The position numbers and the translations under genes are program-made. Below, one piece after another: positions 27,751 to 36,982 of a stretch of 64,000 nucleotides of DNA (positions within the stretch are counted from its first letter, which is position 1; every line of letters starts with the position of its first letter). Below the pieces are notes generated by a model. It had not been told where the DNA came from. It saw nothing but the letters and a program-made list of their open reading frames with translations, and ran no database searches. The DNA comes from Aurantiochytrium sp. KH105 (lineage: Eukaryota > Sar > Bigyra > Thraustochytrida > Thraustochytriidae): the NCBI GenBank assembly GCA_003116975.1, contig BGKB01000157.1:110274-174273 (forward strand), given 5' to 3'.

Positions 27751-27778
27751 GTGTCGCTCAATGTCAGATGAGCGACAC
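27751..27778. repeat. Perfect 10-bp hairpin beside the assembly gap
   Basis: GTGTCGCTCA and TGAGCGACAC are exact reverse complements separated by 8 nt. The hairpin lies 28 bp from the left edge of the gap that hides the 5' part of the Fanzor/TnpB-like gene. It could be an element terminus or part of an RNA structure. This is an inference. Confidence 0.6.
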
Positions 27779-27806
27779 TACGTCTCCATTGGAGTCGCCG
27801 CACAGC

Positions 27807-28587
27807 NNNNNNNNNNNNNNNNNNNNNNNNNNNNNNNNNNNNNNNNNNNNNNNNNNNNNNNNNNNNNNNNNNNNNNNNNNNNNNNNNNNNNNNNNNNNNN
27901 NNNNNNNNNNNNNNNNNNNNNNNNNNNNNNNNNNNNNNNNNNNNNNNNNNNNNNNNNNNNNNNNNNNNNNNNNNNNNNNNNNNNNNNNNNNNNNNNNNNN
28001 NNNNNNNNNNNNNNNNNNNNNNNNNNNNNNNNNNNNNNNNNNNNNNNNNNNNNNNNNNNNNNNNNNNNNNNNNNNNNNNNNNNNNNNNNNNNNNNNNNNN
28101 NNNNNNNNNNNNNNNNNNNNNNNNNNNNNNNNNNNNNNNNNNNNNNNNNNNNNNNNNNNNNNNNNNNNNNNNNNNNNNNNNNNNNNNNNNNNNNNNNNNN
28201 NNNNNNNNNNNNNNNNNNNNNNNNNNNNNNNNNNNNNNNNNNNNNNNNNNNNNNNNNNNNNNNNNNNNNNNNNNNNNNNNNNNNNNNNNNNNNNNNNNNN
28301 NNNNNNNNNNNNNNNNNNNNNNNNNNNNNNNNNNNNNNNNNNNNNNNNNNNNNNNNNNNNNNNNNNNNNNNNNNNNNNNNNNNNNNNNNNNNNNNNNNNN
28401 NNNNNNNNNNNNNNNNNNNNNNNNNNNNNNNNNNNNNNNNNNNNNNNNNNNNNNNNNNNNNNNNNNNNNNNNNNNNNNNNNNNNNNNNNNNNNNNNNNNN
28501 NNNNNNNNNNNNNNNNNNNNNNNNNNNNNNNNNNNNNNNNNNNNNNNNNNNNNNNNNNNNNNNNNNNNNNNNNNNNNNNNNNNNNNN
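27807..28587. other. Assembly gap (781 N)
   Basis: Unknown sequence. It interrupts the Fanzor/TnpB-like gene. Gap length may be an estimate, so frames cannot be carried across it. Confidence 1.
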
Positions 28588-28932
28588 ATCATTCGCTTTC
28601 TTCTGGACAACTTTCAAGAAATCCGGGTTGGTAAAATAGGTGTCAAGAGTATCCTCGAATCACCCAAGCTCCATCGAACTGCGAAGCGCAAGATACAACT
28701 GCTTTCTCACTGTCGCTTTCGCGACAAACTCATTCAAGACCACGGACATGTAAGAAACACGCTGGCCGTTCCTGAAGAGTACACTTCAAAAACATGCACA
28801 AGATGCGGATACGTGAAACGCAATCTTGGTGGAAATAAACGATATAATTGTGATCGTTGTGGTCTCTCCATTGACAGAGACATCAACGGTGCTCGCAATA
28901 TTTACATCAAATCCATCTCGTGCACGAAGTGA
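28588..28932 (+). CDS. Fanzor/TnpB-like RNA-guided nuclease, C-terminal part (5' end lost in gap)
   Basis: The frame is open from the gap edge to the TGA at 28930-28932 (114 residues). It has the C-terminal signature of the TnpB/Fanzor (OrfB) family: LLSHCRFRDKLIQ (the 'sHgrFrerL' region), then PEEYTSKTC holding the RuvC-II Glu, a four-Cys zinc ribbon (CTRCGY ... CDRCGL), and DRDINGARNI with the RuvC-III Asp. All expected catalytic and zinc residues in this part are present and there is no frameshift, so the copy is not visibly decayed. Family members are guided by an RNA that overlaps or follows the 3' end of the gene, here 28850-29050. The N-terminal lobe and RuvC-I lie in the gap or left of it. 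Lower GC than neighbours fits a mobile origin. Fanzor is chosen over bacterial TnpB contamination because of the surrounding nuclear genes. Confidence 0.88.
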   Translation: MIRFLLDNFQEIRVGKIGVKSILESPKLHRTAKRKIQLLSHCRFRDKLIQDHGHVRNTLAVPEEYTSKTCTRCGYVKRNLGGNKRYNCDRCGLSIDRDINGARNIYIKSISCTK

Positions 28933-29144
28933 CTCTTCTGGTAAACTTATGCTAGTTACGGCTTGTAAAATATTGTTTATAGAAATAAATAGTAACGGGT
29001 GATCAATTTTATTCTTTTTTCTTTGCGAACACGTAAGCGATCAGTCAATTTCTTTTAGATTAGATGCAGCATGTTCTTGTCGTAGGCCTATACGTGGGAC
29101 GAATCCCCCATAACAGAAAAAGCATTCATGGACATTTTGAATGA
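28933..29144. other. AT-rich 3' flank of the Fanzor-like gene (candidate guide RNA / element end)
   Basis: AT-rich stretch between the nuclease stop codon and the end of the Ste24 gene on the other strand. In related elements the right end and the guide-RNA scaffold lie here. I see no clear terminal inverted repeat. Confidence 0.35.
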
Positions 29145-30692
29145 TTACTTTACCTTCTTGACGTCATGCGTCATCTCCTCGACCGCACGATCCATTGCGC
29201 GCAGACGGTCGAGAAGCGATGGGTGCGAGTGGTGCACGGCGTGATAGAGCGGGTCGTGATCAAATGATGCGAGATTGGCAATGGAAATCTTGGCAAGGCC
29301 GGACTTGAGCCCGTCGGCCTTTCCGAGGTTGACGGCGAAGGTATCCGCCTCGTACTCAAACTTGCGCGTGACAGCATTGACCGCGATCGACAAGACCGTG
29401 CCAAGGGGAGCCATAATGTATGAAAAGAGATTAAGACCAATCACCACAGGCTGGTCAACAAAGCCAAAAGACTTGTACATGTCCGGGTCATGCAGAAAAA
29501 GGCCAAAGAGGCGAAAGGCAACCAAGTAGACGACGTTCTGCAGCAAAAAACCCTTGACTGTGTGGCTCATGCTCCAGTGTCCAAGTTCATGGGCGAGAAT
29601 GCTGACAACCTCTTCGGTTGTGCATGCCAAGGCAGGCTCCTCCTCGTTCTTGATGAGCGTATCGTACAGCACAATGCGCTTGTCGCGGAGGAAGCCATAC
29701 AGGTAAGCATTAGAGTGGCTCGAGCGCTTGCTGCCATCAACCTCGTAGAGCTTGGTGAGAGGAAATTCGAGACTCGCGGCCAGCTTTTCAATTTCCGACT
29801 TGAGCTCGCCGTCAGGAAGTGGCTTGTACTCGTTGAAAAGCGGCATGATAAAGTTCGGGTACACGGTAATCATGACCATCGAAAAGCCAACAAGAAGACC
29901 CCAGACATAGAGCCAGAAGCGTTCTCCACCCCAACGCACAATTTTGACAATGCCGGCCATAAGAGGAAGCACAATGACGTTCTCCACTGCCAAGCTCTTG
30001 AGCGTGTCGGCGACGAACAGAGAGGGCGTGGTCCGATTGAAACCATGCTCGGCCTCGACCCAGAACGTGCTGTAGATTGTCAGCGGCATCGAGACGACAG
30101 CCCCGACGACGCTCTGCGCCAAAAGAAACAAGCTTCCCACGACAAGTTCGCTTGAGGCCGGTTCAAGGCCAAATGCGCTCTGGGCCACGGTCTCGGATTG
30201 GGTCCACAGCCAGACGTTAAAGCCGCTCAGCAGCATCGCTGCGCTCACGGCCATACCGTAGCCCATGTTCACAAACGACAGGGTGTTCTTGTCGAGATTG
30301 TACGTCTGCGACTTGTGGAACTTGCTGCGGAGCTGCTCCAAAAGGCTCGCCTTGTTGTTGTTGTTGTTGTTGTTGTTGTTGCTGCTGCTGCTCTTCTCCT
30401 TGTCTTGATCTCCTCCATCGCGGGCCATCTCCTGAGCAGCGGGCGCGGCCGCAGGCGCTGTGGCCGCGGCATCGTCGTCGATGGCGCGGACCTGGTCCTC
30501 CAGCCTGCCGGGCAGCTTGTCTCTGCGAAGATATGCGCGCTGCCGGAGCGCGAGCGCCATCTCAAACGCCTGCTCCACCACGACGAACCCGAGCCCCAGC
30601 GCCAGGTAGTTCACGCCGGACGGCGGCGTCCACCCCTGCTGCCGGATCGCCGGCCACGCCGGCCACGCCGGCCACGCCGCGCTCGCGCTCAT
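29145..30692 (-). CDS. STE24: CAAX prenyl protease 1 (Ste24/ZMPSTE24 family, M48)
   Basis: A 515-residue ER integral membrane metalloprotease that removes the -AAX tripeptide from prenylated proteins. The zinc motif is ILAHELGHWSMSH (HExxH at about residue 369), with the third ligand Glu in FEYEADTFA (about 445). Other family blocks are EAEHGFNRTT, FIMPLFNEYKPL, VDGSKRSSHSNAYLYGF and the ending HHSHPSLLDRLRAM. The family N-terminus carries a species-specific insertion with a run of nine Asn (about 103-115), encoded by a GTT repeat on the plus strand. The frame is open to 30905, but the extension is Ser/Arg-rich. The ATG at 30692 fits the family start, with a Trp-Pro-Ala repeat just after it. 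It is divergent from TTC1 across 148 bp. Confidence 0.92.
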   Translation of the reverse strand: MSASAAWPAWPAWPAIRQQGWTPPSGVNYLALGLGFVVVEQAFEMALALRQRAYLRRDKLPGRLEDQVRAIDDDAAATAPAAAPAAQEMARDGGDQDKEKSSSSNNNNNNNNNKASLLEQLRSKFHKSQTYNLDKNTLSFVNMGYGMAVSAAMLLSGFNVWLWTQSETVAQSAFGLEPASSELVVGSLFLLAQSVVGAVVSMPLTIYSTFWVEAEHGFNRTTPSLFVADTLKSLAVENVIVLPLMAGIVKIVRWGGERFWLYVWGLLVGFSMVMITVYPNFIMPLFNEYKPLPDGELKSEIEKLAASLEFPLTKLYEVDGSKRSSHSNAYLYGFLRDKRIVLYDTLIKNEEEPALACTTEEVVSILAHELGHWSMSHTVKGFLLQNVVYLVAFRLFGLFLHDPDMYKSFGFVDQPVVIGLNLFSYIMAPLGTVLSIAVNAVTRKFEYEADTFAVNLGKADGLKSGLAKISIANLASFDHDPLYHAVHHSHPSLLDRLRAMDRAVEEMTHDVKKVK

Positions 30693-30840
30693 CGTGCCGC
30701 CTCGCGCCGCCGCCGCCGAGGATGCTCTTCTGCTCCTGCTCCGCCGCCGGCAGATCGAGAACTGCTGCTCCGTCGCGCTCTCCGCGGCGCCCTGAGACAC
30801 GCCCGCGACGCTCTCGGACCGCGAGCGGCCGGCCGCGAGC

Positions 30841-32018
30841 ATGCCCGTCGAGATCGAGCAGCTCCCGTCCTCGGACGAGGAGGACGCCAACGAGCCCGAG
30901 CCCAAGCCCGCCGTCGCCGGCGGAGCGGTCGCCGCCGAGGGCGACCATGGCGGCGACCATGGCGGCGACCATGGCGGCGACCACGGCGGCGACCATGGCG
31001 ACGCGGACCCCGACGTGACGAGGTGAGTGGGCGGGAAGGGAACGGGAGACGAGGCTCGAGGGCGGCACTGCGGCCTGTGTATCTTTCAGCGAGGAAGACT
31101 TGACTGACGAACTGATTGATCGAATACTTGCTTGTTGTATACAGAGCACATCCCGCGGGATTTGGGGACGACAAGATCCCTGCGCGGCACCTCGAAACTG
31201 TACGTTTGCATCGAGTCTCGAAGGCGCGCCGAGACTCTCAAAGAGAGAGAGAGAGAAGGAGTCTAATCATTACTCGGGCATTGAGACTGACAAGCGTGTG
31301 CGCATCGAACGATGTTTTTCATCCATCGTGCTGTACGTGAACCTGCATCATGTGGTTGTTTTCTCAATGTGAATGACGTGAACGTTTCTGTTCACGTGGC
31401 GTGGCAATGGATGGCACACATAATATGGCATGTAAACGTTGACAGTATGTGAACCATCCTGGTTCCGTGCGCCATGTGGAAAAGGACGCAAAGCACGCCA
31501 ACGAGCTCAAGGAGGAGGGAAACAGACTGTTCAAAGCCAAGGCATACCTGGAAGCCGTCGAGGTGTATTCAGAAGCACTAGAATATGCGCCCGAAGAGGA
31601 GAGTTTTCGGGCAAACAAGGCCATTTTCCTCAACAATCGCGCCGCCTGCCTCATGTACCTAGACCGAACGGAGGATGCCATCGACGATTGCTCAGACGCA
31701 ATCGAGCTGGATCCACGCTACGTCAAAGCCTACATGCGTCGGGCAAAGCTCTTTGAGACAACGGACCAACTCGACGACGCTCTCGGTGACCTAAACAAAG
31801 TTGTTGAAATCGACCCTTCCTTCCGGGCTGGCGTGCTTGAGCAGGCTCGCGTCGAGGCCGCGGTCAAGGAGAAGAACGAAAAACTCAAGGACGAGATGCT
31901 TGGCAAACTCAAGGACCTCGGCAACACCGTGCTCGGCAAGTTCGGCATGAGTCTCGATAACTTTAAGGCCGTCCAGGACCCGCAAACAGGTTCGTATTCG
32001 ATCTCCTTCCAGCAGTAA
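30841..32018 (+). CDS. TTC1: Tetratricopeptide repeat protein 1 (TTC1) homologue, three exons
   Basis: Exons 30841-31022, 31145-31199 and 31446-32018; introns start GTGAGT and GTACGT and end ATACAG and TGACAG. The junctions keep one frame (810 nt, 269 residues). Exon 1 encodes an acidic N-terminus (MPVEIEQLPSSDEEDANEPE) and five GDHG repeats. Exon 3 has the TPR array (ELKEEGNRLFKAKAYLEAVE, then FLNNRAACLMYLDRTEDAID, then VKAYMRRAKLFETTDQLDDA) and the TTC1-specific end: LKDEMLGKLKDLGNTVLGKFGMS, then a GSYSISF tail. TTC1 is a co-chaperone-type TPR adaptor. An alternative acceptor at 31089 would break the frame. Confidence 0.88.
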
Positions 32019-32149
32019 AAACAAAAACATTTTCCAAGTATTTCCTTTTTCCTCCTTTTTTTTTTTGTATCATATGCCACGGTACATCGCGAACACGCCT
32101 CTCTTTGCTTCTCGCACCTCTGTTTATGTCATTCGTGTTGCCCTGTGGC

Positions 32150-34603
32150 TTAGACGTCCGAAGGAAACAGAAAGGTTGTGAGACCACGAATTTGGCGCGT
32201 GGAAAGAGCATCGAGCGCTCCGCTCTTGACCTTGTCCTGGAAAATGTGAATCGATAAGAAGCGCTCAAGACATGCCGCCACCTGGGACAGCACATGAATT
32301 CCTCTGCACACGCGGTCGAGTTCTTTACGATCCTGCGAACGCGACATACGACGAGTCAACATGGCCGAGATGCTTTCGCTAAAGGCTTGGAGAGCCTCAC
32401 GCAGGGAGCTGATTTCATTGGACGAAAGCGTGAGGTCAAGGTCCGGCGAGGCATGCGCGGCGGTCTTGCGCGCACTCGCGAGCTTGTCACTCACGTGGGC
32501 CAAGAACCCGTCCACGGCGCCCGTCACAACAACCGCGAGGTTTTGCGCGGCCAGATCTGCCTCAAGAACCTCGTCAAACTCTGCTGCGAGCTCCTCGAGC
32601 TCCCGTTGGCACCTCTGCAAACGAGATGCAATGTCATCCACACTTGTGGCATCTGCGTCCGAAGATGTGGATGAGGCGACAGGCTCGTTCTCATCCGCAT
32701 CCAAAGGCGACGATGCAAAGCATCTCGTTACAAGACGAGACGTTTGCAGCTGTAGCTGCGCCTCGAGTTGTGCAGCTGCAACCTCGCGAAGTCCTGGCAC
32801 CAGGTCAACGGTGAAGAAAGCGTCTTCGAGTCTTGAACCAAGCTTGTGGCGGTACGAGAATCCCATGACTAAGAGATGCGAGCAAAAAAGGATGCAATCA
32901 TTGTGCAGCAAAAGGGAAAGACGAGAATTGTTGGCATCTGCGAGAGCGCGTTTGTGCCGTGCTGGAACGAGCACGCGAAAGAGTTCAATAATGTCGCGAG
33001 CCGTTTGCACAAGGACCAATGCAAGAGAATCTGCACTTGCATCCGAAGAATTTGCCCTCGTACCTGCGTCGGAACGCACGGCTTCGTCGAGACATTGGTA
33101 GCAAAGACGGAGAACAGCTTTGGCGCTCCTTGTGACCTTCATGTCTGGAATACGAAATGAGCCCGGTCCGCGATCTCCTGCGGCGCCGACCTCTTGCAAA
33201 AGATCGCCAAGTACAGAGGTCGGATCTTCCTCGAGCGCACGCTCTGCGCTTCCATAATCCTGGACCATCAGTTTGCGCGCTTCGTTCAAATAGAAAGCAC
33301 GACGCTTCTGTGCCAGATGACCGTGCAAGTCGTTCAGGTAAGCGAGCAATGGACGCTGGCCGTTACCCACGAGGCCCATTTCTGCAAGGACGTCTTCGAG
33401 CTCTTTGGCTGATAATGCGAGACCTTGATATGCGGTGAGACGATTGGGATCTTCGGGAAGAGCATCGACCAAGACATCGCGCAAGAGGACCGCCAACCCG
33501 GCGGGTCCATCCGGGTCAGCTTGGCCCCAAACGCTGTCGGCAAGCATAGCCATCCATTCGACATTGCCAGTGAAGACATGCGTGTCGACAAATCGCAAAC
33601 ATTCGAGGACGTGCTCGAGAACGCGCTCGAGACGCAATTCTGGATCATGATTACGGGGCGAAGCGGAACGTGCATTCTCGTCGCCAGCCTGCAGCGAGCT
33701 AGATTTCGCAAAGTAAAGTTCCGCGACACGGTCCGTCTGCGTGACTGAGGATTCGAGCAGGCCGTCGGCCACGAGCGGGCGCAGCACAAGGTCGAGCAGC
33801 GGTCCGCCGATTTCCTTTCGCGCAAGGGCGCGAAGCGTCCCGAGCGCATCGAGCGCTGCAAAGGCGTCCTGAATCTTGAAGACACCGCGTACTGCGGACA
33901 CACTCACCGTGCGATCCACAATGCGCAGCGAGGCGCGCACAAGCGATTCGGCGGCTGCTTGGAGCTTGGCCTTTTTGCGTCGCGCGAGTACGCGAACAGC
34001 ACGGCACACTTTGGTGTCGACAAAGGCGGCACCGCTGCGCACCATGTTATCGAGTCTGTCTTCGGCAGATCGAAGGCCGCTTCCGGCATCCGCGAGCGAG
34101 CCGGTGTCGATGGCGCCATCCACGGCGTCGAGCGCGGCCTGCACAGCTTGCATTTCCTCGAGGGTCTCAATGAGCCCGTTCAGTCGTTGCAATTGGCCCA
34201 AAATGCGGTTCTTCTCCTCTACGAAAATCACGCCTGCACCTTGGAAGGAATCTTCGGAGGCTGCTTCGTCCATGGCCTGGCGCAAGTCTTCGCGCAGCTT
34301 GCCGACCTGGGCTGCAACGTCTTGGGAGCATGCAAAGGTGTCTGCGAACTCGGGATGGTGACCCGCGAGGACATTTTGCACAGCTCGTTTGGTTGCATTG
34401 GCGCGCGTATCGAGGGCTTCTACAAAACGCTCCCAGTGCTCTAGCTCAAGCTCAACGTCTGCTGCCTCGCCCTCGCCGGCGCCGCTGCTGCCGTTCGACC
34501 CGCTGCTTGCGGCCAAAAGATCGCGCAAGACTTCTGACGGCGATTCGGACGCACTCACGCTCGCTGAAGCGGCGCTTTCGCGACTGCCCGAGTGAGCGTC
34601 CAT
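32150..34603 (-). CDS. ZW10: ZW10 / Dsl1-family tethering and kinetochore protein
   Basis: An 817-residue helical protein. The best matching stretch to ZW10 is the C-terminal half: DIIELFRVLVPARHKRALAD, LLLHNDCILFCSHLLVMGF and FTVDLVPGLREVAAAQLEAQ, corresponding to the human 'HLFHDVVPTYH', 'HHNNCMYIAHHLLTLG' and 'FVDLVPGFRRLG' blocks. The N-terminal half (about 45-200) is coiled coil, as in ZW10. ZW10 tethers Golgi-to-ER vesicles (with RINT1/Sec20 partners) and, in many eukaryotes, recruits dynein at kinetochores. The ATG at 34603 starts a Ser-rich leader. Confidence 0.85.
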   Translation of the reverse strand: MDAHSGSRESAASASVSASESPSEVLRDLLAASSGSNGSSGAGEGEAADVELELEHWERFVEALDTRANATKRAVQNVLAGHHPEFADTFACSQDVAAQVGKLREDLRQAMDEAASEDSFQGAGVIFVEEKNRILGQLQRLNGLIETLEEMQAVQAALDAVDGAIDTGSLADAGSGLRSAEDRLDNMVRSGAAFVDTKVCRAVRVLARRKKAKLQAAAESLVRASLRIVDRTVSVSAVRGVFKIQDAFAALDALGTLRALARKEIGGPLLDLVLRPLVADGLLESSVTQTDRVAELYFAKSSSLQAGDENARSASPRNHDPELRLERVLEHVLECLRFVDTHVFTGNVEWMAMLADSVWGQADPDGPAGLAVLLRDVLVDALPEDPNRLTAYQGLALSAKELEDVLAEMGLVGNGQRPLLAYLNDLHGHLAQKRRAFYLNEARKLMVQDYGSAERALEEDPTSVLGDLLQEVGAAGDRGPGSFRIPDMKVTRSAKAVLRLCYQCLDEAVRSDAGTRANSSDASADSLALVLVQTARDIIELFRVLVPARHKRALADANNSRLSLLLHNDCILFCSHLLVMGFSYRHKLGSRLEDAFFTVDLVPGLREVAAAQLEAQLQLQTSRLVTRCFASSPLDADENEPVASSTSSDADATSVDDIASRLQRCQRELEELAAEFDEVLEADLAAQNLAVVVTGAVDGFLAHVSDKLASARKTAAHASPDLDLTLSSNEISSLREALQAFSESISAMLTRRMSRSQDRKELDRVCRGIHVLSQVAACLERFLSIHIFQDKVKSGALDALSTRQIRGLTTFLFPSDV

Positions 34604-34775
34604 CTTGCCTCAGAACCTTCGCGGCAGGTGATCGCCCGGATTTCCTCGCAATCTCTCTCGTGCGCGCGTGTTCTGATTCTGTTTTGCTACTCTGGCGGCG
34701 GCGGCGGGCGCCCGTTTTCACGCTGCACATTCTCCCCTTGCGTTTAGCATTCTCTACTTTATATTTATTTTATTT

Positions 34776-35105
34776 TCACTTTGTGGGTTCGGCAAAAACC
34801 AAGTAATACGCACTTGCGCTCGTTATATTTGTCGAGATGAAATTCTGATGCTTTGCGTCTTGCTTTGCAAGCACAATCTTAGCCATTGTATACCTCTGGA
34901 AATCACTATGATATTGTTTTCGAGGTGAGTTGTCCGAATCCTCTAAAATTTCCGTATAGGCCTTCAACTGATCAAGTGAACTACCCTCGCTGGTTATCTT
35001 TGCTGCCATCTTAGGTCCTTTCGAATTCATTTCATGGAGCCAAGCAATTTTCGCGCAGTAATAGGGCCTTCTAGGTAGTATGCATACTCCATGTCGTAAT
35101 CCCAC
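34776..35105 (-). CDS. Small hypothetical reading frame, possible fragment
   Basis: A 109-residue frame in an AT-richer island. From MNSKGPKMAAKITSEG onward it reads protein-like (polar, helix-forming, no low complexity), ending YYLVFAEPTK. No family recognised and no paired exon found. It may be a remnant of an inserted sequence. Confidence 0.25.
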   Translation of the reverse strand: MGLRHGVCILPRRPYYCAKIAWLHEMNSKGPKMAAKITSEGSSLDQLKAYTEILEDSDNSPRKQYHSDFQRYTMAKIVLAKQDAKHQNFISTNITSASAYYLVFAEPTK

Positions 35106-35330
35106 TCAAGTGCACGTTTACTGGTCTTTATGCGGCCTACACTACTTCTTCTTACGGCGTGGGACTTTCTCAGAAGGTCGTCAACCAACCAGGACTTTCT
35201 CCACTCTGGAAAACATCGTCACGTATTACTGTTTTCGAACAACATCGACGGCAGCGGCGAACAAGGTCATCGGCAGCGAACAACTTGAACGTCATCGGCG
35301 AACAACTTGCACACGGAAGCAAGAAGAAGA

Positions 35331-35411
35331 GCAAGGCGAAGCGAAGCAAAGCAACGCAAAGCAACGCAAAGCAAAGCGAAGCGAAGCAAAGCAAAGCGAA
35401 GCAAAGCAAAG
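35331..35411 (+). repeat. GCAAA/GCGAA tract in 5' leader of macro-domain gene
   Basis: About 80 bp of GCAAA, GCGAA and GCAAC pentamer units in sense orientation, ending about 48 nt before the start codon. Related to the tracts before the ALG8-like gene and the esterase gene. Confidence 0.85.
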
Positions 35412-35458
35412 ACACCCGTCCGGCGCGTGAGGTGAAGGCACGTGCGCCGTCATCGGGG

Positions 35459-36511
35459 ATGATGGCCGCGGCGGCGGCGGCGGCGGGAGCGGGCAGCGCG
35501 GGCGTGAACAGCAAGCTCGGCCAGGTGACGTACAAGTGCCCCACGACGGGGCTCGTAAAGTCCGGACAGATCCTGGAGGACGGCCGCATCTGGCACGTGG
35601 ACGGGACCTTCGAGGACGCCGTGGAGTGGCTCGACGAGGCGCCGCTCCGGGAGCCGCCGCCGAGCCCCGCCGAGCTCGAGGAGAGCATACGCGTCGCAGC
35701 GCAGGGATCTCTAGCGCATGACGACGAAGATGTCGACAGCATGTACGAGGAAATGCCGCGCGGAAGACGACGGTCGAGATCTGTACAGAGCCCAACGAGC
35801 TCGTTGCCACGCGAGTCCCTCGAGAGCCTCAACAGCGTGCAAGATGAAATAGACCAAAAGCTACGCTTGGCGGAATCAACGGCCCAATCCGGTGCCACGG
35901 CTAATCTTCGCCAGCGAGAGCCTATGCTGCGTCTCTTTGGCGAGGATCTGTGCAAGCGCTTGTATATATGGGAGGGTGTCCCGACCTCGCTCGTCGCTGA
36001 TAGCATCGTACGCGCGTGCCCGCCGAACCTCGTGCACTCGTTCAAGGGAAGTGTTTGGGAGCACGCATTTCTGCGCGCAGGTATCCGATTGGCTGTGGCC
36101 TGCGAAACGCATCTTGCCCAGCGCAAGATCTCAGCACTCGAGGACGGTGGCGTGCTCATCACGCCCGCCTTCGAGCTTCCTAGCAAGTACATTATTCACG
36201 TGGCATGCAACGAGGACATGAGCCCGGACGAGAGCGCGTTGCGGGCCTATTACGAGGCGGCCTTGGCGAAGGCAAAGACAGACACTCACATTCACTCCAT
36301 GGTCCTCCCCTTGCTTGGGGATATTGTCCAAGGCGGGACAGATATGATCGAGACTTCGGCAGCGGCCATGGCGGCCGTGCTAGCGCGCGCTGCCCAAGAA
36401 GAGCCTGATTTGGACCTCTGGGGCATGCAAAAGCTTGTTCTTGCGGGAGAGACACACGAGGAATGCAAGGCCATACGAGCTGCGCTCGAGCGCCTTGCGC
36501 CTGCCAAGTAA
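35459..36511 (+). CDS. Divergent macro-domain protein
   Basis: A 350-residue protein. After an Ala/Gly start, residues about 20-55 (QVTYKCPTTGLVKSGQILED...GTFEDAVEWL) form a small unrecognised module. A Ser/Arg linker follows, then residues about 180-345 resemble a macro domain: GGVLITPAFELPSKYIIHVA corresponds to the family 'G.avit.gy.Lp.kyviHtv' strand, followed by a helix with ALRAYYEAALAKA, the SMVLPLLGDIVQGG strand and turn, and the last helix. The N-terminal half of the fold is altered: the usual 'NAAN' and 'GGGG' ligand loops are not recognisable, so ADP-ribose binding is doubtful. The frame stays open upstream to 35159 only from GTG, through the repeat leader, so the ATG at 35459 is used. 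Confidence 0.65.
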   Translation: MMAAAAAAAGAGSAGVNSKLGQVTYKCPTTGLVKSGQILEDGRIWHVDGTFEDAVEWLDEAPLREPPPSPAELEESIRVAAQGSLAHDDEDVDSMYEEMPRGRRRSRSVQSPTSSLPRESLESLNSVQDEIDQKLRLAESTAQSGATANLRQREPMLRLFGEDLCKRLYIWEGVPTSLVADSIVRACPPNLVHSFKGSVWEHAFLRAGIRLAVACETHLAQRKISALEDGGVLITPAFELPSKYIIHVACNEDMSPDESALRAYYEAALAKAKTDTHIHSMVLPLLGDIVQGGTDMIETSAAAMAAVLARAAQEEPDLDLWGMQKLVLAGETHEECKAIRAALERLAPAK

Positions 36512-36982
36512 AAGAATTTCTTTTGAGATAGCACAGAGCCACGTGAGATCTTAGCCATGGTCGTCTTTTGCGTCTCTGCGCGCAGTGAACAATGCCTTCA
36601 ATAAGAGATTCCGCATTTTCTATTTTTTCCCATCGAGAAACGATTGATATAAAATGAATTGCAGACTGCAATGCTTGCGTTGGCTTCTGACCAGAGCAAG
36701 CCTAGCACGTGTCCTTGTCTTTCTTGAGTTCTGACGCAACTTCTTTTGCAAACAACGGACGATGAAGCTCAGATGCAAAGTGCAGTCCTACAAGCTGCGC
36801 TTCAGTTTTTTTACTGGAGCATTCCGCAAAATTTTCATGCAAAAGACGTCTTATGAGTCGCAAGACAGTGACGAGCGCAAAAAAGAAATTCGTTCTGAAG
36901 TAGGCTGCTCAGTTTACAAAAATGTAGGTAGCACATTGGTATTTGCTTTACAAGGCGGGCAGAATCTAGATAAAGGAGCTCA
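36512..36982. other. Intergenic, convergent 3' ends
   Basis: About 470 bp between the ends of the macro-domain gene (+) and the MMPL gene (-). No gene supported. Confidence 0.5.

Larger units (their letters stand above)
34604..35458. other. Intergenic region between ZW10 and macro-domain gene
   Basis: Shared upstream region of two divergent genes. The middle (34780-35110) is more AT-rich and holds the small minus-strand frame listed separately. The right part is the repeat-containing leader of the macro-domain gene. Confidence 0.5.

Noticed and set aside
27666..28639. Long frames running across the 781 N gap on both strands
   Set aside because: Undetermined bases contain no stops, so the frames are artefacts. 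Only the part right of 28588 has coding evidence.
27246..29006. Ten-base match GGGTGATCAA on both sides of the Fanzor-like gene, as possible target-site duplication
   Set aside because: A match of this length is expected by chance over this distance, and TGATCA is palindromic.
31090..31144. Extra coding segment (EEDLTDELIDRI) after an acceptor at 31089 in TTC1
   Set aside because: Using it shifts the frame relative to the next exon; the acceptor at 31144 keeps the frame through to the TPR region.
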